NCBI GenBank assembly: GCA_910584725.1
Contig: CAJUBE010000036.1
Location: 1 to 48,144 of the forward strand
Direction: 5' to 3'
Length of the DNA: 48,144 nucleotides
Source of the DNA: an uncultured Lachnospiraceae bacterium
Lineage (GTDB): Bacteria > Bacillota > Clostridia > Lachnospirales > Lachnospiraceae
Shown here piece by piece: positions 1-8,624 of this stretch. The translations under genes and the position numbers were made by a program. The notes beneath the pieces are model-generated. The model was not told the origin of the DNA, ran no database searches, and saw only the letters and a list, made by a program, of their open reading frames with translations. Each line of letters begins with the position of its first letter. Positions within the stretch are counted from its first letter, which is position 1.

Positions 1-87
1 GCCATAGGACGGGACGCCAAGAAGTACTAAGTTTCGCATAAGAGAATGCCTGAAAAGAGGCATTCTCCAGGATGAGCTTGCTCATCC
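1..87 (+). repeat. Modular hairpin repeat family A, copy 1 (cut by window edge)
   Basis: This is the 3' part of a repeat seen several times in the window. It begins inside the central GC-rich hairpin (CATAGGACGGGACGCC), then has the right arms AGAAGTACT and TTTCGC, whose left arms lie outside the window. A second hairpin follows (GAGAATGCC 42-50 with GGCATTCTC 59-67), then a third (GGATGAGC 70-77 with GCTCATCC 80-87). It ends just before the ribosome binding site of folBK, so it is probably in that gene's mRNA leader. The third hairpin differs in sequence from the other copies but is still fully paired. Confidence 0.8.
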
Positions 88-116
88 GCGGATTTCAGGC
101 GGGAAAGGAGACCATG

Positions 117-962
117 ATGGCGGATCAGATTATTGTGGAGGATTTGCAGATATACGCCCATCACGGGGTATATCTGCAGGAAAATGAGAAAGGGCAGAAT
201 TTTTATGTCAGTGTGGTTCTGGATACGGATACCAGGGCTGCGGGGATGGCGGATGATCTCGGGTTGTCCACGAATTACGGCGTGGTCTGCCGTTTCCTGC
301 ATACCTTTCTCACGGAGCATACCTATAAGCTGATTGAGACGGCGGCGGAAAGGGCTTCTGAGGCGCTGCTTCTGCAGTTTCCTAATGTGAGGCAGGTTAC
401 CATGGAGCTGAAGAAGCCGGAAGCGCCGATCACGGTTCCCTTCGGGTCAGTTTCCGTAAAGATCACAAGAGGGTGGCGGCGGGTATATATTGCCTGCGGT
501 TCTAATATCGGAGACAGGAAAGCCCATTTAAGCGCGGCTGTGGACGCTCTGCTTGGAGATAAAAAATGCAGGGTACTGCGTGTTTCGGACTGGGTGGAGA
601 CGACGCCCTACGGCGGCGTGGAACAGGCGGATTATCTGAACGGAGCAATGTCCATCGAGACGCTGTACACACCGGAGGAGCTTCTGGAGGTACTGCAGGG
701 GATTGAGCGGACAGAGGCCAGAGAGCGAAAGGAACGCTGGGGACCGAGAACACTGGATTTGGATATTCTTCTCTATGAGGGAAGGGTGGCGGATACGGAT
801 AAGCTGACGATTCCCCACAGGGATATGCAAAACCGCGACTTTGTATTGAAGCCGCTCTCACAGATTGCCCCCTATGAGAGACATCCCGTATTAGGGAAAT
901 CCGTGATGGAGCTTCTGGCGGATGTGGAGCGGAACGGAGAGAAACATGTGTTATTGAATTAG
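117..962 (+). CDS. folBK: Bifunctional dihydroneopterin aldolase / HPPK
   Basis: A fusion of two consecutive folate-biosynthesis enzymes. FolB (about residues 1-115) cleaves 7,8-dihydroneopterin to 6-hydroxymethyl-7,8-dihydropterin plus glycolaldehyde. FolK (from about residue 123) pyrophosphorylates that product with ATP. The FolB part begins with IIVEDLQIYAHHGVY, typical of the family. The FolK part opens with YIACGSNIGDR and carries the HPPK signature PRTLDLDIL near residue 210. The start at 117 lies 6 nt after AAAGGAG; ATG 114 is also possible but only 3 nt away. The frame stays open upstream into repeat copy 1, but that stretch has no conserved sequence. This fusion is common in Clostridia, often after folE/folP, which would lie left of the window. 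A hairpin terminator follows, so this is probably the last gene of a fol operon. Confidence 0.95.
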   Translation: MADQIIVEDLQIYAHHGVYLQENEKGQNFYVSVVLDTDTRAAGMADDLGLSTNYGVVCRFLHTFLTEHTYKLIETAAERASEALLLQFPNVRQVTMELKKPEAPITVPFGSVSVKITRGWRRVYIACGSNIGDRKAHLSAAVDALLGDKKCRVLRVSDWVETTPYGGVEQADYLNGAMSIETLYTPEELLEVLQGIERTEARERKERWGPRTLDLDILLYEGRVADTDKLTIPHRDMQNRDFVLKPLSQIAPYERHPVLGKSVMELLADVERNGEKHVLLN

Positions 963-985
963 ATAAGATTCAGCTTAAAATCAGG

Positions 986-1014
986 AAGGGACTGCGCGTG
1001 CAGCCCCTTTTTTG
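986..1014. terminator. Rho-independent terminator between convergent genes
   Basis: GGG-a-CTGC, loop gcgt, GCAG-c-CCC, then TTTTTT on the plus strand. It sits between the stop of folBK and the convergent stop of the DUF5050 gene and ends folBK transcription. The opposite strand has only a short T-run, so termination the other way is less certain. Confidence 0.8.
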
Positions 1015-1018
1015 CTTC

Positions 1019-2059
1019 TCAATTGTTCAGGTTCTCGAGCGCCGCTTCCCTCGCCGCGTCGAAAGTGGTCACATTGACAGGACCGTAGGTGTAAGTTTTA
1101 TACACCGGCGTGGACTCGTTGAAGGAGTTAAAGTACACATACTCGGAAGTGATATTGATGTTCTGGTATACGCCTTCCCGCACAAGCTCCTGAGAGCTGC
1201 CGTCGGTTCGCATTCGCTTGAGCGCCGGGGAGTCGGAAGAGCTGACCTGATAGTATATGTAGTTGTCATAGACATTGAACATATCAATACGCTCGTTGGT
1301 CAGGACTTCTATCACGTTGTTGGATAAATTATAGCGGCACAGCCGATAGTTTTCCGGCACGTCCATGTAATAGACGTAGCCGTCCTGCACAATGGGATTC
1401 CAGATATTTCCCTGCCAGACCACGGAGTCCCTGTCCGTGGAGACGTCGAGGGCGTGGAGGTAATGGTCTTCCGCCGCGCCGTTGTAGTAGATTCTGCCGT
1501 TTACATAGCAGTTGGGATTGATGATCGCCTCCGCCACGGTCTGTCTGTCCTTTTTATCAATACGAATTTTATCTAGGGAAGTGCCGATCTGTTTGTCATA
1601 TTTTTCATAGTAGAGATAGTTGCCGCAAAGCTGCATACTGACGATATCACAGCGGTCCAGACCGACCACGGATTTCCCTTTCAGATTGCTCCGGTAGATG
1701 CCTGCCATGCGCACGGCGCTGCCGATGCCGCCCGCCTCTGTGCCGCCGCTGACCTGCGCGTAGTAGAGATAGTTGCCGGCAGCGTTGATGGAAGAAACCG
1801 AGCCTTCGTTAAACTTGACCAGATCCGTCTCATCCGGATTCATGGAGTAAAGAGCGAAATTGTCATAGGCGTTGGCAAAATAAACTCTGCCGTCCATCTC
1901 GCAGAAATATCCGCCGTTGTTCAGATTTCCGGGCGTGTTTCCGACGGTAAATTCGTCGTTCATGGGAATGCGGCCGCTCAGTATAACGAATAGTAACAGG
2001 ACTAATAAAATAACGGCTGTTACAGAAAGGAACAGGATGTTTTTTTGCTTGGTTGTCAT
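1019..2059 (-). CDS. Membrane-anchored DUF5050 beta-propeller-like protein
   Basis: 346 residues. An N-terminal hydrophobic segment (about residues 8-28, LFLSVTAVILLVLLLFVIL) follows KQK, which fits a signal anchor with the rest outside the cell. The remainder is a series of repeats of the type 'GNYLYYA', 'NGRIYYNG', 'DGYVYYMDV', 'DNYIYYQ', about 40-45 residues apart. That is the pattern of DUF5050 proteins, modelled as a beta-propeller related to LRP1-like repeats. No catalytic residues can be recognised; the role is unknown, plausibly binding at the cell surface. The ribosome binding site GGGGAGGGGA precedes ATG. It is transcribed alone from a strong sigma-A promoter facing that of pheA. 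Confidence 0.8.
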   Translation of the reverse strand: MTTKQKNILFLSVTAVILLVLLLFVILSGRIPMNDEFTVGNTPGNLNNGGYFCEMDGRVYFANAYDNFALYSMNPDETDLVKFNEGSVSSINAAGNYLYYAQVSGGTEAGGIGSAVRMAGIYRSNLKGKSVVGLDRCDIVSMQLCGNYLYYEKYDKQIGTSLDKIRIDKKDRQTVAEAIINPNCYVNGRIYYNGAAEDHYLHALDVSTDRDSVVWQGNIWNPIVQDGYVYYMDVPENYRLCRYNLSNNVIEVLTNERIDMFNVYDNYIYYQVSSSDSPALKRMRTDGSSQELVREGVYQNINITSEYVYFNSFNESTPVYKTYTYGPVNVTTFDAAREAALENLNN

Positions 2060-2098
2060 TGGATTCCCCTCCCCGAAAAACTCTTTTGTAGCATTACT

Positions 2099-2127
2099 AT
2101 TATATCTGGAAAGCCGCTTGCTATCAA
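2099..2127 (-). promoter_or_regulatory. Sigma-A promoter of the DUF5050 gene
   Basis: On the minus strand: TTGATA (2127-2122), a 17-nt spacer, then a perfect TATAAT (2104-2099), about 40 nt upstream of the ATG. Its -35 box overlaps the -35 box of the pheA promoter on the other strand. Confidence 0.75.
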
Positions 2128-2146
2128 GAACAAATTGCGGTAAACT
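2118..2146 (+). promoter_or_regulatory. Candidate promoter of pheA
   Basis: TTGCTA (2118-2123), a 17-nt spacer, then TAAACT (2141-2146). The leader to the pheA ATG would be about 80 nt. I see no T-box, tandem Phe codons or attenuator hairpin in it. It is weaker than the opposing promoter with which it overlaps. Confidence 0.45.
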
Positions 2147-2233
2147 TTATATATGCTGTGAAGCAGCGGAGAGCGCCAAAGTCGCGATTTTGCGAATGCG
2201 CGGGCTGAACGGAATTATTGAAAGGACAGAAAA

Positions 2234-3361
2234 ATGGATTTATTGGAGCTTAGGGGGCAGCTTGACGAGCTTGACGAGAAAATCGTGGCGCTTTATGAGG
2301 AGCGCATGGCAATTTCCGCCAAGGTGGCTGACTATAAAATTGAGACGGGAAAGAAAGTGTTTGACAGGGTCAGGGAGGAGGAAAAGCTTAAAAAAGTGCG
2401 TTCTCTTACCCACGACCCTTTTAATGCCCATGGCGTTCAGGAGCTGTTTGAGCAGATTATGTCCATGAGCAGAAAACTTCAGTATAAGAAGCTGGTGGAG
2501 GCGGGATCGCTCGGAAGACTGCCGTTTATCGGTGTGGACAGGCTGGAGACGGAGCAGGCCAGAGTGGTCTTTCAGGGAGCGGAGGGCGCATATTCTCAGA
2601 TGGCGATGTTCCGCTATTTCGGGGAGCAGGTGAAGAGTTTTCATGTGGAAACCTTCCGTGACGCCATGACGGCGATCGAGGAGGGGAGTGCGGACTTTGC
2701 GGTGCTTCCCATAGAAAATTCCACGGCGGGAATCGTCAGTGAGATTTATGACCTGCTGGCGGAGTTTGAAAATTATATCGTGGGGGAACAGATTATAAAG
2801 ATCGAGCACTGTCTGATGGGGCTGCCCGGAACAGCGCTTTCGCAGATTAAGACGGTGTATTCCCATCCTCAGTCACTGATGCAGAGCGCCAGATATTTGG
2901 CTGAGCATGAGGATTGGCGGCAGGTCAGTCTGAAAAACAATGCCTTTGCGGCCCGCAAGGTGAGCGAGGAGGGGGATAGAACCCAGGCGGCCATCGCCAG
3001 CGGACAGGCGGCGAAGATTTACGGACTGGAGATTCTGGAGCGGGGCGTCAACCAGTCGGATACCAATTCCACACGGTTCATCATTGTCACAAACCAGAAG
3101 ATATTCAGGAAGGATGCGAAGAAGATCAGCATTTGTCTGGAGGTGCCCCACGAGAGCGGCTCGCTCTATCACATGCTGTCCCATTTCATCTACAATAATC
3201 TGAACATGACGAAGATCGAGAGCCGTCCCATTGAAGATCGAAATTGGGAGTATCGCTTTTTTATCGACTTTGAGGGGAATTTTGCGGACGGCGCGGTGAA
3301 GAACGCCCTGCGGGGGCTGCGGGATGAGGCGCGCAATCTTAGAATACTGGGGAACTACTAG
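2234..3361 (+). CDS. pheA: Chorismate mutase / prephenate dehydratase (P-protein)
   Basis: 375 residues, converting chorismate to prephenate and then to phenylpyruvate for phenylalanine synthesis. Residues 1-85 are an AroQ-type chorismate mutase (LRGQLDELDEKIVALYEERM). The dehydratase starts near residue 112 (VVFQGAEGAYSQMAMFRYFG) and contains PIENSTAG and the substrate-binding NSTRFIIV motif. A C-terminal ACT domain (from about residue 298) has the ESRP motif used in Phe feedback inhibition. The order CM-PDT-ACT and the length match the bifunctional P-protein. ATG at 2234 follows AAAGGACAG. Immediately after the stop comes a copy of hairpin repeat A. Confidence 0.96.
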   Translation: MDLLELRGQLDELDEKIVALYEERMAISAKVADYKIETGKKVFDRVREEEKLKKVRSLTHDPFNAHGVQELFEQIMSMSRKLQYKKLVEAGSLGRLPFIGVDRLETEQARVVFQGAEGAYSQMAMFRYFGEQVKSFHVETFRDAMTAIEEGSADFAVLPIENSTAGIVSEIYDLLAEFENYIVGEQIIKIEHCLMGLPGTALSQIKTVYSHPQSLMQSARYLAEHEDWRQVSLKNNAFAARKVSEEGDRTQAAIASGQAAKIYGLEILERGVNQSDTNSTRFIIVTNQKIFRKDAKKISICLEVPHESGSLYHMLSHFIYNNLNMTKIESRPIEDRNWEYRFFIDFEGNFADGAVKNALRGLRDEARNLRILGNY

Positions 3362-3370
3362 AATATGAAG

Positions 3371-3496
3371 CGTGAAAAGTGCTTCTAAAGACGTCCCGCC
3401 ATAGGACGGGACGCCAAGAAGCACTAAGTTTCACGCAGGAGAATGCCTGAAATACGGCATTCTCCGCACTGATTTGAGATTCCGCGAAGCGGAATC
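3371..3496 (+). repeat. Modular hairpin repeat family A, copy 2 (most complete)
   Basis: Type copy of the family, beginning 9 nt after the pheA stop. Outer stem CGTGAAA (3371-3377) pairs with TTTCACG (3429-3435). The next stem, AGTGCTTCT (3378-3386), pairs with AGAAGCACT (3417-3425). The centre is a GC-rich hairpin, CGTCCCG with CGGGACG. A second hairpin is GGAGAATGCC (3438-3447) with GGCATTCTCC (3456-3465). A third is GATTCCGC (3478-3485) with GCGGAATC (3489-3496). It ends just before the start of the next gene and has no T-run, so it does not look like a simple terminator. Confidence 0.9.
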
Positions 3497-3513
3497 ATGG
3501 AGGTTAGAGTGAC

Positions 3514-4803
3514 ATGAGAGAAGAGGAACTGATTATATATAAGGAGTTTGCGGACGGGGACATTCTGCGGGATGTGGTCTGGCTGATGGAGCATTACCGC
3601 TCGGGGGACGGCAGGGCGAGACCGCTCTTTTACAGGTGTATGCACAGGCTCTCCGAATTGGCGGCGGATCACGGGTTTTACGGGAACCTCTGGCACTGTT
3701 ACCTGACAAACCTCCTGGTAAACAATGAAAACAGCTACAGTTGTGCCTGCGAGATGCGGGGTGAGGTGGAGGGCAGCATCAATGAGCTGGTGCTGCACGA
3801 TATCGCTATTTTTAAGGAATTTTTCGACTATGATTTCACGGAAATGATGGTGGTCTTAAAGGCGCCGGAGTTCGCTGTGGTGCTGGCTTACGAAGGGCCT
3901 TCCGCGGACAGCAAGATTTACAACAGGCGGATTCGGGATCGGATCTGCACGCTGGCGCAGCATTTTGTGAAGAATGAGAATGCGGAGGCTATGAAAGTCA
4001 CGCTCACCCAGTTTTACCGGGAGTACGGCGTGGGCGATCTGGGTCTGCACAAGGCGTTTCGCGTGGAACACACGGAAAAAGGCGCAACGATTGTTCCGAT
4101 ACGCAATATCGCGCATGTGTACCTGGATGATCTGGTGGGCTACGAGATTCCGAAGCAGAAGCTGACAGAGAATACGGAGGCATTTGTGGCGGGAAGGCGC
4201 GCCAACAACTGTCTGCTGTTCGGGGACGCCGGCACGGGAAAATCCTCCTGCGTAAAAGCCATCGCTAACGAATATTACGAGAGGGGCTTGCGTATTATTG
4301 AACTGTACAAGCATCAGTTTCAGGATTTGAACGCGGTGATTGCCCAGCTCAAAAACAGGAACTACAAGTTTATCATCTACATGGACGATTTAAGCTTCGA
4401 GGATTTCGAGGTGGAATATAAGTACTTAAAGGCGCTGATCGAGGGCGGTCTGGAGAAAAAACCTGCCAATGTGCTGATTTACGCCACATCAAACAGACGG
4501 CATCTGATTCGGGAGAACTACAGCGACAAGGCGGACAGGCGGGACGAGGATATGCACGCGGGAGACACGGTGCAGGAGAAGCTGTCGTTGGTTTACCGCT
4601 TCGGAGTGACGATCTTTTTCGGGTCGCCGGACAAAAAGCAGTTTCAGCAGATTGTAAAGACGCTGGCGGAGCGGAACGGACTTAAGGTGCCGGAGGAGGA
4701 TCTGTTCCTTCTGGCAAATAAATGGGAGCTTTCCCACGGCGGACTTTCCGGCAGGACTGCGCAGCAGTTTATTGACTTCTTGTTGGGACAGACTAAGGGG
4801 TAA
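3514..4803 (+). CDS. AAA+ ATPase, DUF815 family
   Basis: 429 residues of the DUF815 family of P-loop ATPases. The N-terminal half (1-225) is a family-specific helical region without known function. The ATPase core has Walker A GDAGTGKS near residue 237, Walker B FIIYMDDLSFE near 288, and a sensor-1-like IYATSNRRHL near 330. Family members are AAA+ proteins whose substrate is not established. Start ATG 3514 follows GGAGG in the end of repeat copy 2. The gene sits between pheA and the polyphosphate genes, separated from each by a repeat A copy. I would not assume it acts in polyphosphate metabolism from position alone. Confidence 0.85.
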   Translation: MREEELIIYKEFADGDILRDVVWLMEHYRSGDGRARPLFYRCMHRLSELAADHGFYGNLWHCYLTNLLVNNENSYSCACEMRGEVEGSINELVLHDIAIFKEFFDYDFTEMMVVLKAPEFAVVLAYEGPSADSKIYNRRIRDRICTLAQHFVKNENAEAMKVTLTQFYREYGVGDLGLHKAFRVEHTEKGATIVPIRNIAHVYLDDLVGYEIPKQKLTENTEAFVAGRRANNCLLFGDAGTGKSSCVKAIANEYYERGLRIIELYKHQFQDLNAVIAQLKNRNYKFIIYMDDLSFEDFEVEYKYLKALIEGGLEKKPANVLIYATSNRRHLIRENYSDKADRRDEDMHAGDTVQEKLSLVYRFGVTIFFGSPDKKQFQQIVKTLAERNGLKVPEEDLFLLANKWELSHGGLSGRTAQQFIDFLLGQTKG

Positions 4804-4895
4804 AAGCGAGAAGCAGGGGCTGCATCGCAAAGTCAGCAAGCTGACTTGGATGTTCTAAGTCTCGCTTGAGAGAATGCCATAATGCGGCATTCTCT
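4804..4895 (+). repeat. Modular hairpin repeat family A, copy 3 (divergent)
   Basis: Begins on the base after the ATPase stop. Outer stem AAGCGAGA (4804-4811) pairs with TCTCGCTT (4860-4867). The inner hairpin is AGTCAGC (4831-4837) with GCTGACT (4840-4846), unlike the inner hairpins of other copies. The second hairpin is AGAGAATGCC (4869-4878) with GGCATTCTCT (4886-4895). The third hairpin is missing. It ends about 25 nt before the ppx start codon. Confidence 0.8.
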
Positions 4896-4919
4896 GTATG
4901 AAAGGAATGGACATAACGT

Positions 4920-6449
4920 ATGAAAACATTTGCGGCGATAGACGTGGGCTCGTATGAGCTGGGCATGAAAATATTTGAGATTTCGTCCGGGAACGGTCTG
5001 CGGGAGATCGATCATATCAGGCATCGGATTGATCTGGGAACAGATACTTTTGCCACGGGGAAAATCAGCTATGACCGCGTGGACGAGCTCTCCCGGGTGC
5101 TGCGGGACTACAACGATATTATGAAGAGCTACAAGGTGGACGATTACACCGCCTATGGCACCAGCGCGATCCGGGAGACGGAAAACACTATGATTGTTCT
5201 GGATCAGATTGCCCAGCGCACGGGTATCCGCATTGAGGTGCTCAGCAATTCGGAGCAGCGTTTCCTGAATTATAAGGCGATTGCCTCCAGAGGGCGGTTT
5301 AACAAGATCGTGGAGAAAGGAACCGCGATTGTGGATGTCGGCGGCGGCAGTATTCAGATTTCCCTTTTTGACAAGGACACGCTCGTCACAACCCAGAATA
5401 TGCGCCTGGGGGTGCTCAGACTGCAGGATCGGCTTGGGCGATTAAATATCAGCCCCAGGCAGTACGAGGTGATTTTGGACGAGATGGTGAGTTCCCAGAT
5501 ACAGCTGTTTAAAAAGCTCTATCTGCGGGAGGGGCAGATCGAAAATATCATTGTGGTGGACGATTACATTTCTGCCATTGTGGGGAAAAACGTTTTGGGA
5601 CTGGAGGAGAGCAGCGTGGAGGCGCCGGCTGTGGAAAAGTTTCTGGAACGGATTCGCGCCAAATCGACCCAGCAGGCGGCCAAGGCGCTGGATATGCCGG
5701 AGGAAAATATTCCGCTTCTCTATATTTCGGGCATTCTGATCAATCGGATTGCCAAGATGATGGGTGCCAACATGATCTGGGCGCCGGGCGTGACGCTCTG
5801 TGACGGCATGGCATACGAATATGCCCAACAGCATAAGATCATCAAGGAAGAGCACGATTTCGAGCAGGATATCATAGCCTGCGCGCAGAATATCAGCAAG
5901 CGGTATATGGGCAGTAAACGCCGTGGCGAGACGCTGGAAAAGATTGCCCTGACCATCTTTGACAGTATGAAGAAGGTGCATGGACTTGGAAAGCGGGAGA
6001 GGCTGCTTTTGCGGATCGCCACACTCTTACATGACTGCGGCAAGTATATCAGCCTGGTGAATCTGGGCGAGTGCTCCTACAATATTATCATGTCCACGGA
6101 GATCATCGGCCTCTCCCATACGGAGCGGGAGATCGTGGCCAATGTGGTGAAGTACAATCACATGGATTTTGATTATTGGCAGGTGATGGGCGGAAATGTC
6201 ACGATTGACAGAGAAGCCTATCTGACAATTGCGAAGCTGACGGCCATATTAAAGGTAGCCAACGGACTTGACCGAAGCCATAAACAGAAGTTTAAGGACG
6301 TAAAGGCGGTGCTGAAAGAACGGGAGCTAGTCATTACCGTGGATGAATCGGTGGATATTACACTGGAGAAAGGGCTGTTTACGAAACGATCCAATTTCTT
6401 CGAGGAGGTTTACAGCGTCCGCCCGGTGATCAGACAGAAACATGTATAA
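4920..6449 (+). CDS. ppx: Ppx/GppA phosphatase with C-terminal HD domain
   Basis: 509 residues. The N-terminal part (1-300) is an ASKHA-fold exopolyphosphatase/guanosine pentaphosphatase: phosphate-1 motif AAIDVGSYELGMKIFE, YGTSAIRETEN, and the phosphate-2 loop VDVGGGSIQISLF near residue 138. The C-terminal part has an HD-type motif, LLHDCGKY near residue 368, and HTEREIVANVVKYNH, as in long Ppx proteins. Such enzymes release phosphate from polyphosphate or convert pppGpp to ppGpp; the sequence does not decide between these. ppk1 follows 21 nt later, so synthesis and degradation of polyphosphate are encoded in one operon. Ribosome binding site AAAGGAA, ATG at 4920. Confidence 0.9.
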   Translation: MKTFAAIDVGSYELGMKIFEISSGNGLREIDHIRHRIDLGTDTFATGKISYDRVDELSRVLRDYNDIMKSYKVDDYTAYGTSAIRETENTMIVLDQIAQRTGIRIEVLSNSEQRFLNYKAIASRGRFNKIVEKGTAIVDVGGGSIQISLFDKDTLVTTQNMRLGVLRLQDRLGRLNISPRQYEVILDEMVSSQIQLFKKLYLREGQIENIIVVDDYISAIVGKNVLGLEESSVEAPAVEKFLERIRAKSTQQAAKALDMPEENIPLLYISGILINRIAKMMGANMIWAPGVTLCDGMAYEYAQQHKIIKEEHDFEQDIIACAQNISKRYMGSKRRGETLEKIALTIFDSMKKVHGLGKRERLLLRIATLLHDCGKYISLVNLGECSYNIIMSTEIIGLSHTEREIVANVVKYNHMDFDYWQVMGGNVTIDREAYLTIAKLTAILKVANGLDRSHKQKFKDVKAVLKERELVITVDESVDITLEKGLFTKRSNFFEEVYSVRPVIRQKHV

Positions 6450-6470
6450 ATAAGAAGGAGACCATGGGAT

Positions 6471-8600
6471 ATGGCACAGGGGAAAAATTTTGCGGATGAA
6501 GCGTATTATACAAACAGGGAACTGAGCTGGCTTTTGTTTAACGAGAGAGTGCTTGCGGAGGCGAGGGATAAGCAGCTTCCGCTGTTTGAACGGCTGAAAT
6601 TCTTAAGCATTACGGCGTCTAATCTGGATGAGTTTTTCATGGTGCGGGTGGCGTCCTTAAAGGATATGGTGAACGCCGGATATAAGAAGAGGGACATTGC
6701 GGGCATGACGGCCACGGAGCAGCTTGTTTTGGTAAACGAGAAGACCCATCAGCTTGTGAACCAGCAGTACAACACCTATAATCGTTCCATTCTGCCGCAG
6801 CTTTCGGCAAACGGACTTCGCATCATTATTCACCATGAGGATCTGACGAAGGAGGAAGCGGCCTATGTGGACAGTTATTTTATGGATAATGTCTACCCGG
6901 TACTCACACCCATGGCGGTGGATTCCTCCAGACCGTTTCCGCTGATTCGCAATAAGTCCCTGAATCTGGGAGCTTTGATGACGAAGAAGAACGGTGACGG
7001 GGAGATGGAGTTCGCCACCGTACAGGTGCCAAGCGTCCTGTCCCGGCTGGTAGAGATTCCCTCACAGGAGGGGAGAAAGCTGATTCTATTAGAGGAAGTG
7101 ATCGAGCGCAACATACACAGGCTGTTTTTAAATTACGATATTGTCTGCACGTATCCGTTCCGCATTATGCGCAACGCCGACCTGACGATCGAGGAGGAGG
7201 AGGCGGAGGATCTCTTGCAGGAGATCGAGAAGCAGCTCAAGAAGAGACAGTGGGGGCAGGTAATCCGTCTGGAGGTGGAGGAGGGCATCGACAATCGACT
7301 TCTCAGGCTGATCCGGGAGGAACTGGCAATCCCGAAGGAAGATATTTACGCCATCAGCGGGCCGTTAGACCTGACTTTTCTGATGAAGCTATACGGGATA
7401 GAGGGCTTCGATCATCTGAAGGAGCACAGTTATCTGCCGCCGCAGACCGTGCCCGAGCTGCCGGAGGACGCGGATGTGTTTGCGAAGATCAGGGAGGGCG
7501 ATATTCTGATGCATCACCCGTACCAGAGCTTTGAGCCGGTGGTGCGGTTTATCAGGCAGGCGGCGCGTGATCCGGAGGTGCTGGCCATCAAGCAGACGCT
7601 CTATCGTGTCAGCGGCAATTCCCCCATCATTGCGGCTTTAGAGCAGGCGGCGGAAAATGGCAAACAGGTTTCCGTACTTGTGGAGTTGAAGGCCAGGTTT
7701 GACGAGGAGAACAATATCGTCTGGGCGAAAAAGCTGGAGAAGGCGGGCTGTCATGTGATTTATGGGCTGGTGGGGCTTAAGACCCATAGTAAAATAACAC
7801 TTGTTGTCAGAAGAGAGGAGAACGGCATCCGCCGCTATGTCCATCTGGGGACGGGCAACTACAACGATACCACGGCGAAGCTGTACACGGATGTCGGCTA
7901 TTTTACCTGCTCGGAAATGATTGGGGAAGATGCCACGGCGGTGTTTAATATGCTCTCGGGATACTCGGAGCCAAAGAGCTGGAACCGCCTTTCCCTGGCG
8001 CCCCATTGGTTGAAAGACAGATTTATCTATCTGATCGGCCGGGAGAAAACGCATGCGGAGTCAGGACGGCCTGCCAGAATCATTGCCAAGATGAACGCTC
8101 TCTGCGATAAGGACGTGATCGAGGCGCTCTACGAGGCGAGCGCGGCAGGAGTGAAGATCGATCTGATTATCCGTGGTATCTGCTGCCTGCGCACAGGGAT
8201 TGAGGGTGTCAGCGAAAACATTACCGTCCGCTCCATCGTCGGCAATTTTCTGGAACATGCCCGGATTTTTTACTTTGAAAATGACGGCAAGCCGGAGTAC
8301 TACTGCGCCAGCGCGGACTGGATGCCGCGGAACTTAGAGCGCCGGGTGGAAATCCTTTTCCCGATTGAAAAGCCCGCTTTGCAGGAAAAGCTGAAAACCA
8401 TTCTGGACTGCCAGCTTAAGGACACGGTGAAAGCGTCGATTCTGCAGCCGGACGGTAGCTATGTGAAAGTGGATAAGCGGGGGAAGGAAGTGTTCAACGC
8501 CCAGCTTGCCTTTTGTAAAGAGGCGAAGGCGGCGGCGAAGGAGAAGAGCGGGCCGGTGCATAAGAGGGTATTTATTCCGAAGGTGCACCATAGTGAATAA
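6471..8600 (+). CDS. ppk1: Polyphosphate kinase 1
   Basis: 709 residues, the usual length of PPK1, which makes polyphosphate reversibly from ATP. It begins with the family N-terminus (YYTNRELSWLLFNERVLAEA, SNLDEFFMVRV). The two phospholipase-D-like catalytic domains show the active-site histidines: H439 in GLKTHSKITLV (the phosphorylated one, matching H435 of E. coli) and H596 in NFLEHARIFYF (matching H592). The start at 6471 has AGAAGGAG 10 nt upstream. A nearer ATG (6464) is out of frame and would give only a short peptide. It lies in an operon with ppx. After the stop comes repeat family B and then maf. Confidence 0.96.
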   Translation: MAQGKNFADEAYYTNRELSWLLFNERVLAEARDKQLPLFERLKFLSITASNLDEFFMVRVASLKDMVNAGYKKRDIAGMTATEQLVLVNEKTHQLVNQQYNTYNRSILPQLSANGLRIIIHHEDLTKEEAAYVDSYFMDNVYPVLTPMAVDSSRPFPLIRNKSLNLGALMTKKNGDGEMEFATVQVPSVLSRLVEIPSQEGRKLILLEEVIERNIHRLFLNYDIVCTYPFRIMRNADLTIEEEEAEDLLQEIEKQLKKRQWGQVIRLEVEEGIDNRLLRLIREELAIPKEDIYAISGPLDLTFLMKLYGIEGFDHLKEHSYLPPQTVPELPEDADVFAKIREGDILMHHPYQSFEPVVRFIRQAARDPEVLAIKQTLYRVSGNSPIIAALEQAAENGKQVSVLVELKARFDEENNIVWAKKLEKAGCHVIYGLVGLKTHSKITLVVRREENGIRRYVHLGTGNYNDTTAKLYTDVGYFTCSEMIGEDATAVFNMLSGYSEPKSWNRLSLAPHWLKDRFIYLIGREKTHAESGRPARIIAKMNALCDKDVIEALYEASAAGVKIDLIIRGICCLRTGIEGVSENITVRSIVGNFLEHARIFYFENDGKPEYYCASADWMPRNLERRVEILFPIEKPALQEKLKTILDCQLKDTVKASILQPDGSYVKVDKRGKEVFNAQLAFCKEAKAAAKEKSGPVHKRVFIPKVHHSE

Positions 8601-8624
8601 AGAGTACCGGCGTTTTCCAATGGT

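Noticed and set aside
3371..3496. Repeat A as an ordinary Rho-independent terminator or riboswitch
   Set aside because: No T-run follows any of the hairpins, copies precede functionally unrelated genes, and the stems differ in sequence between copies, unlike a ligand-binding core.
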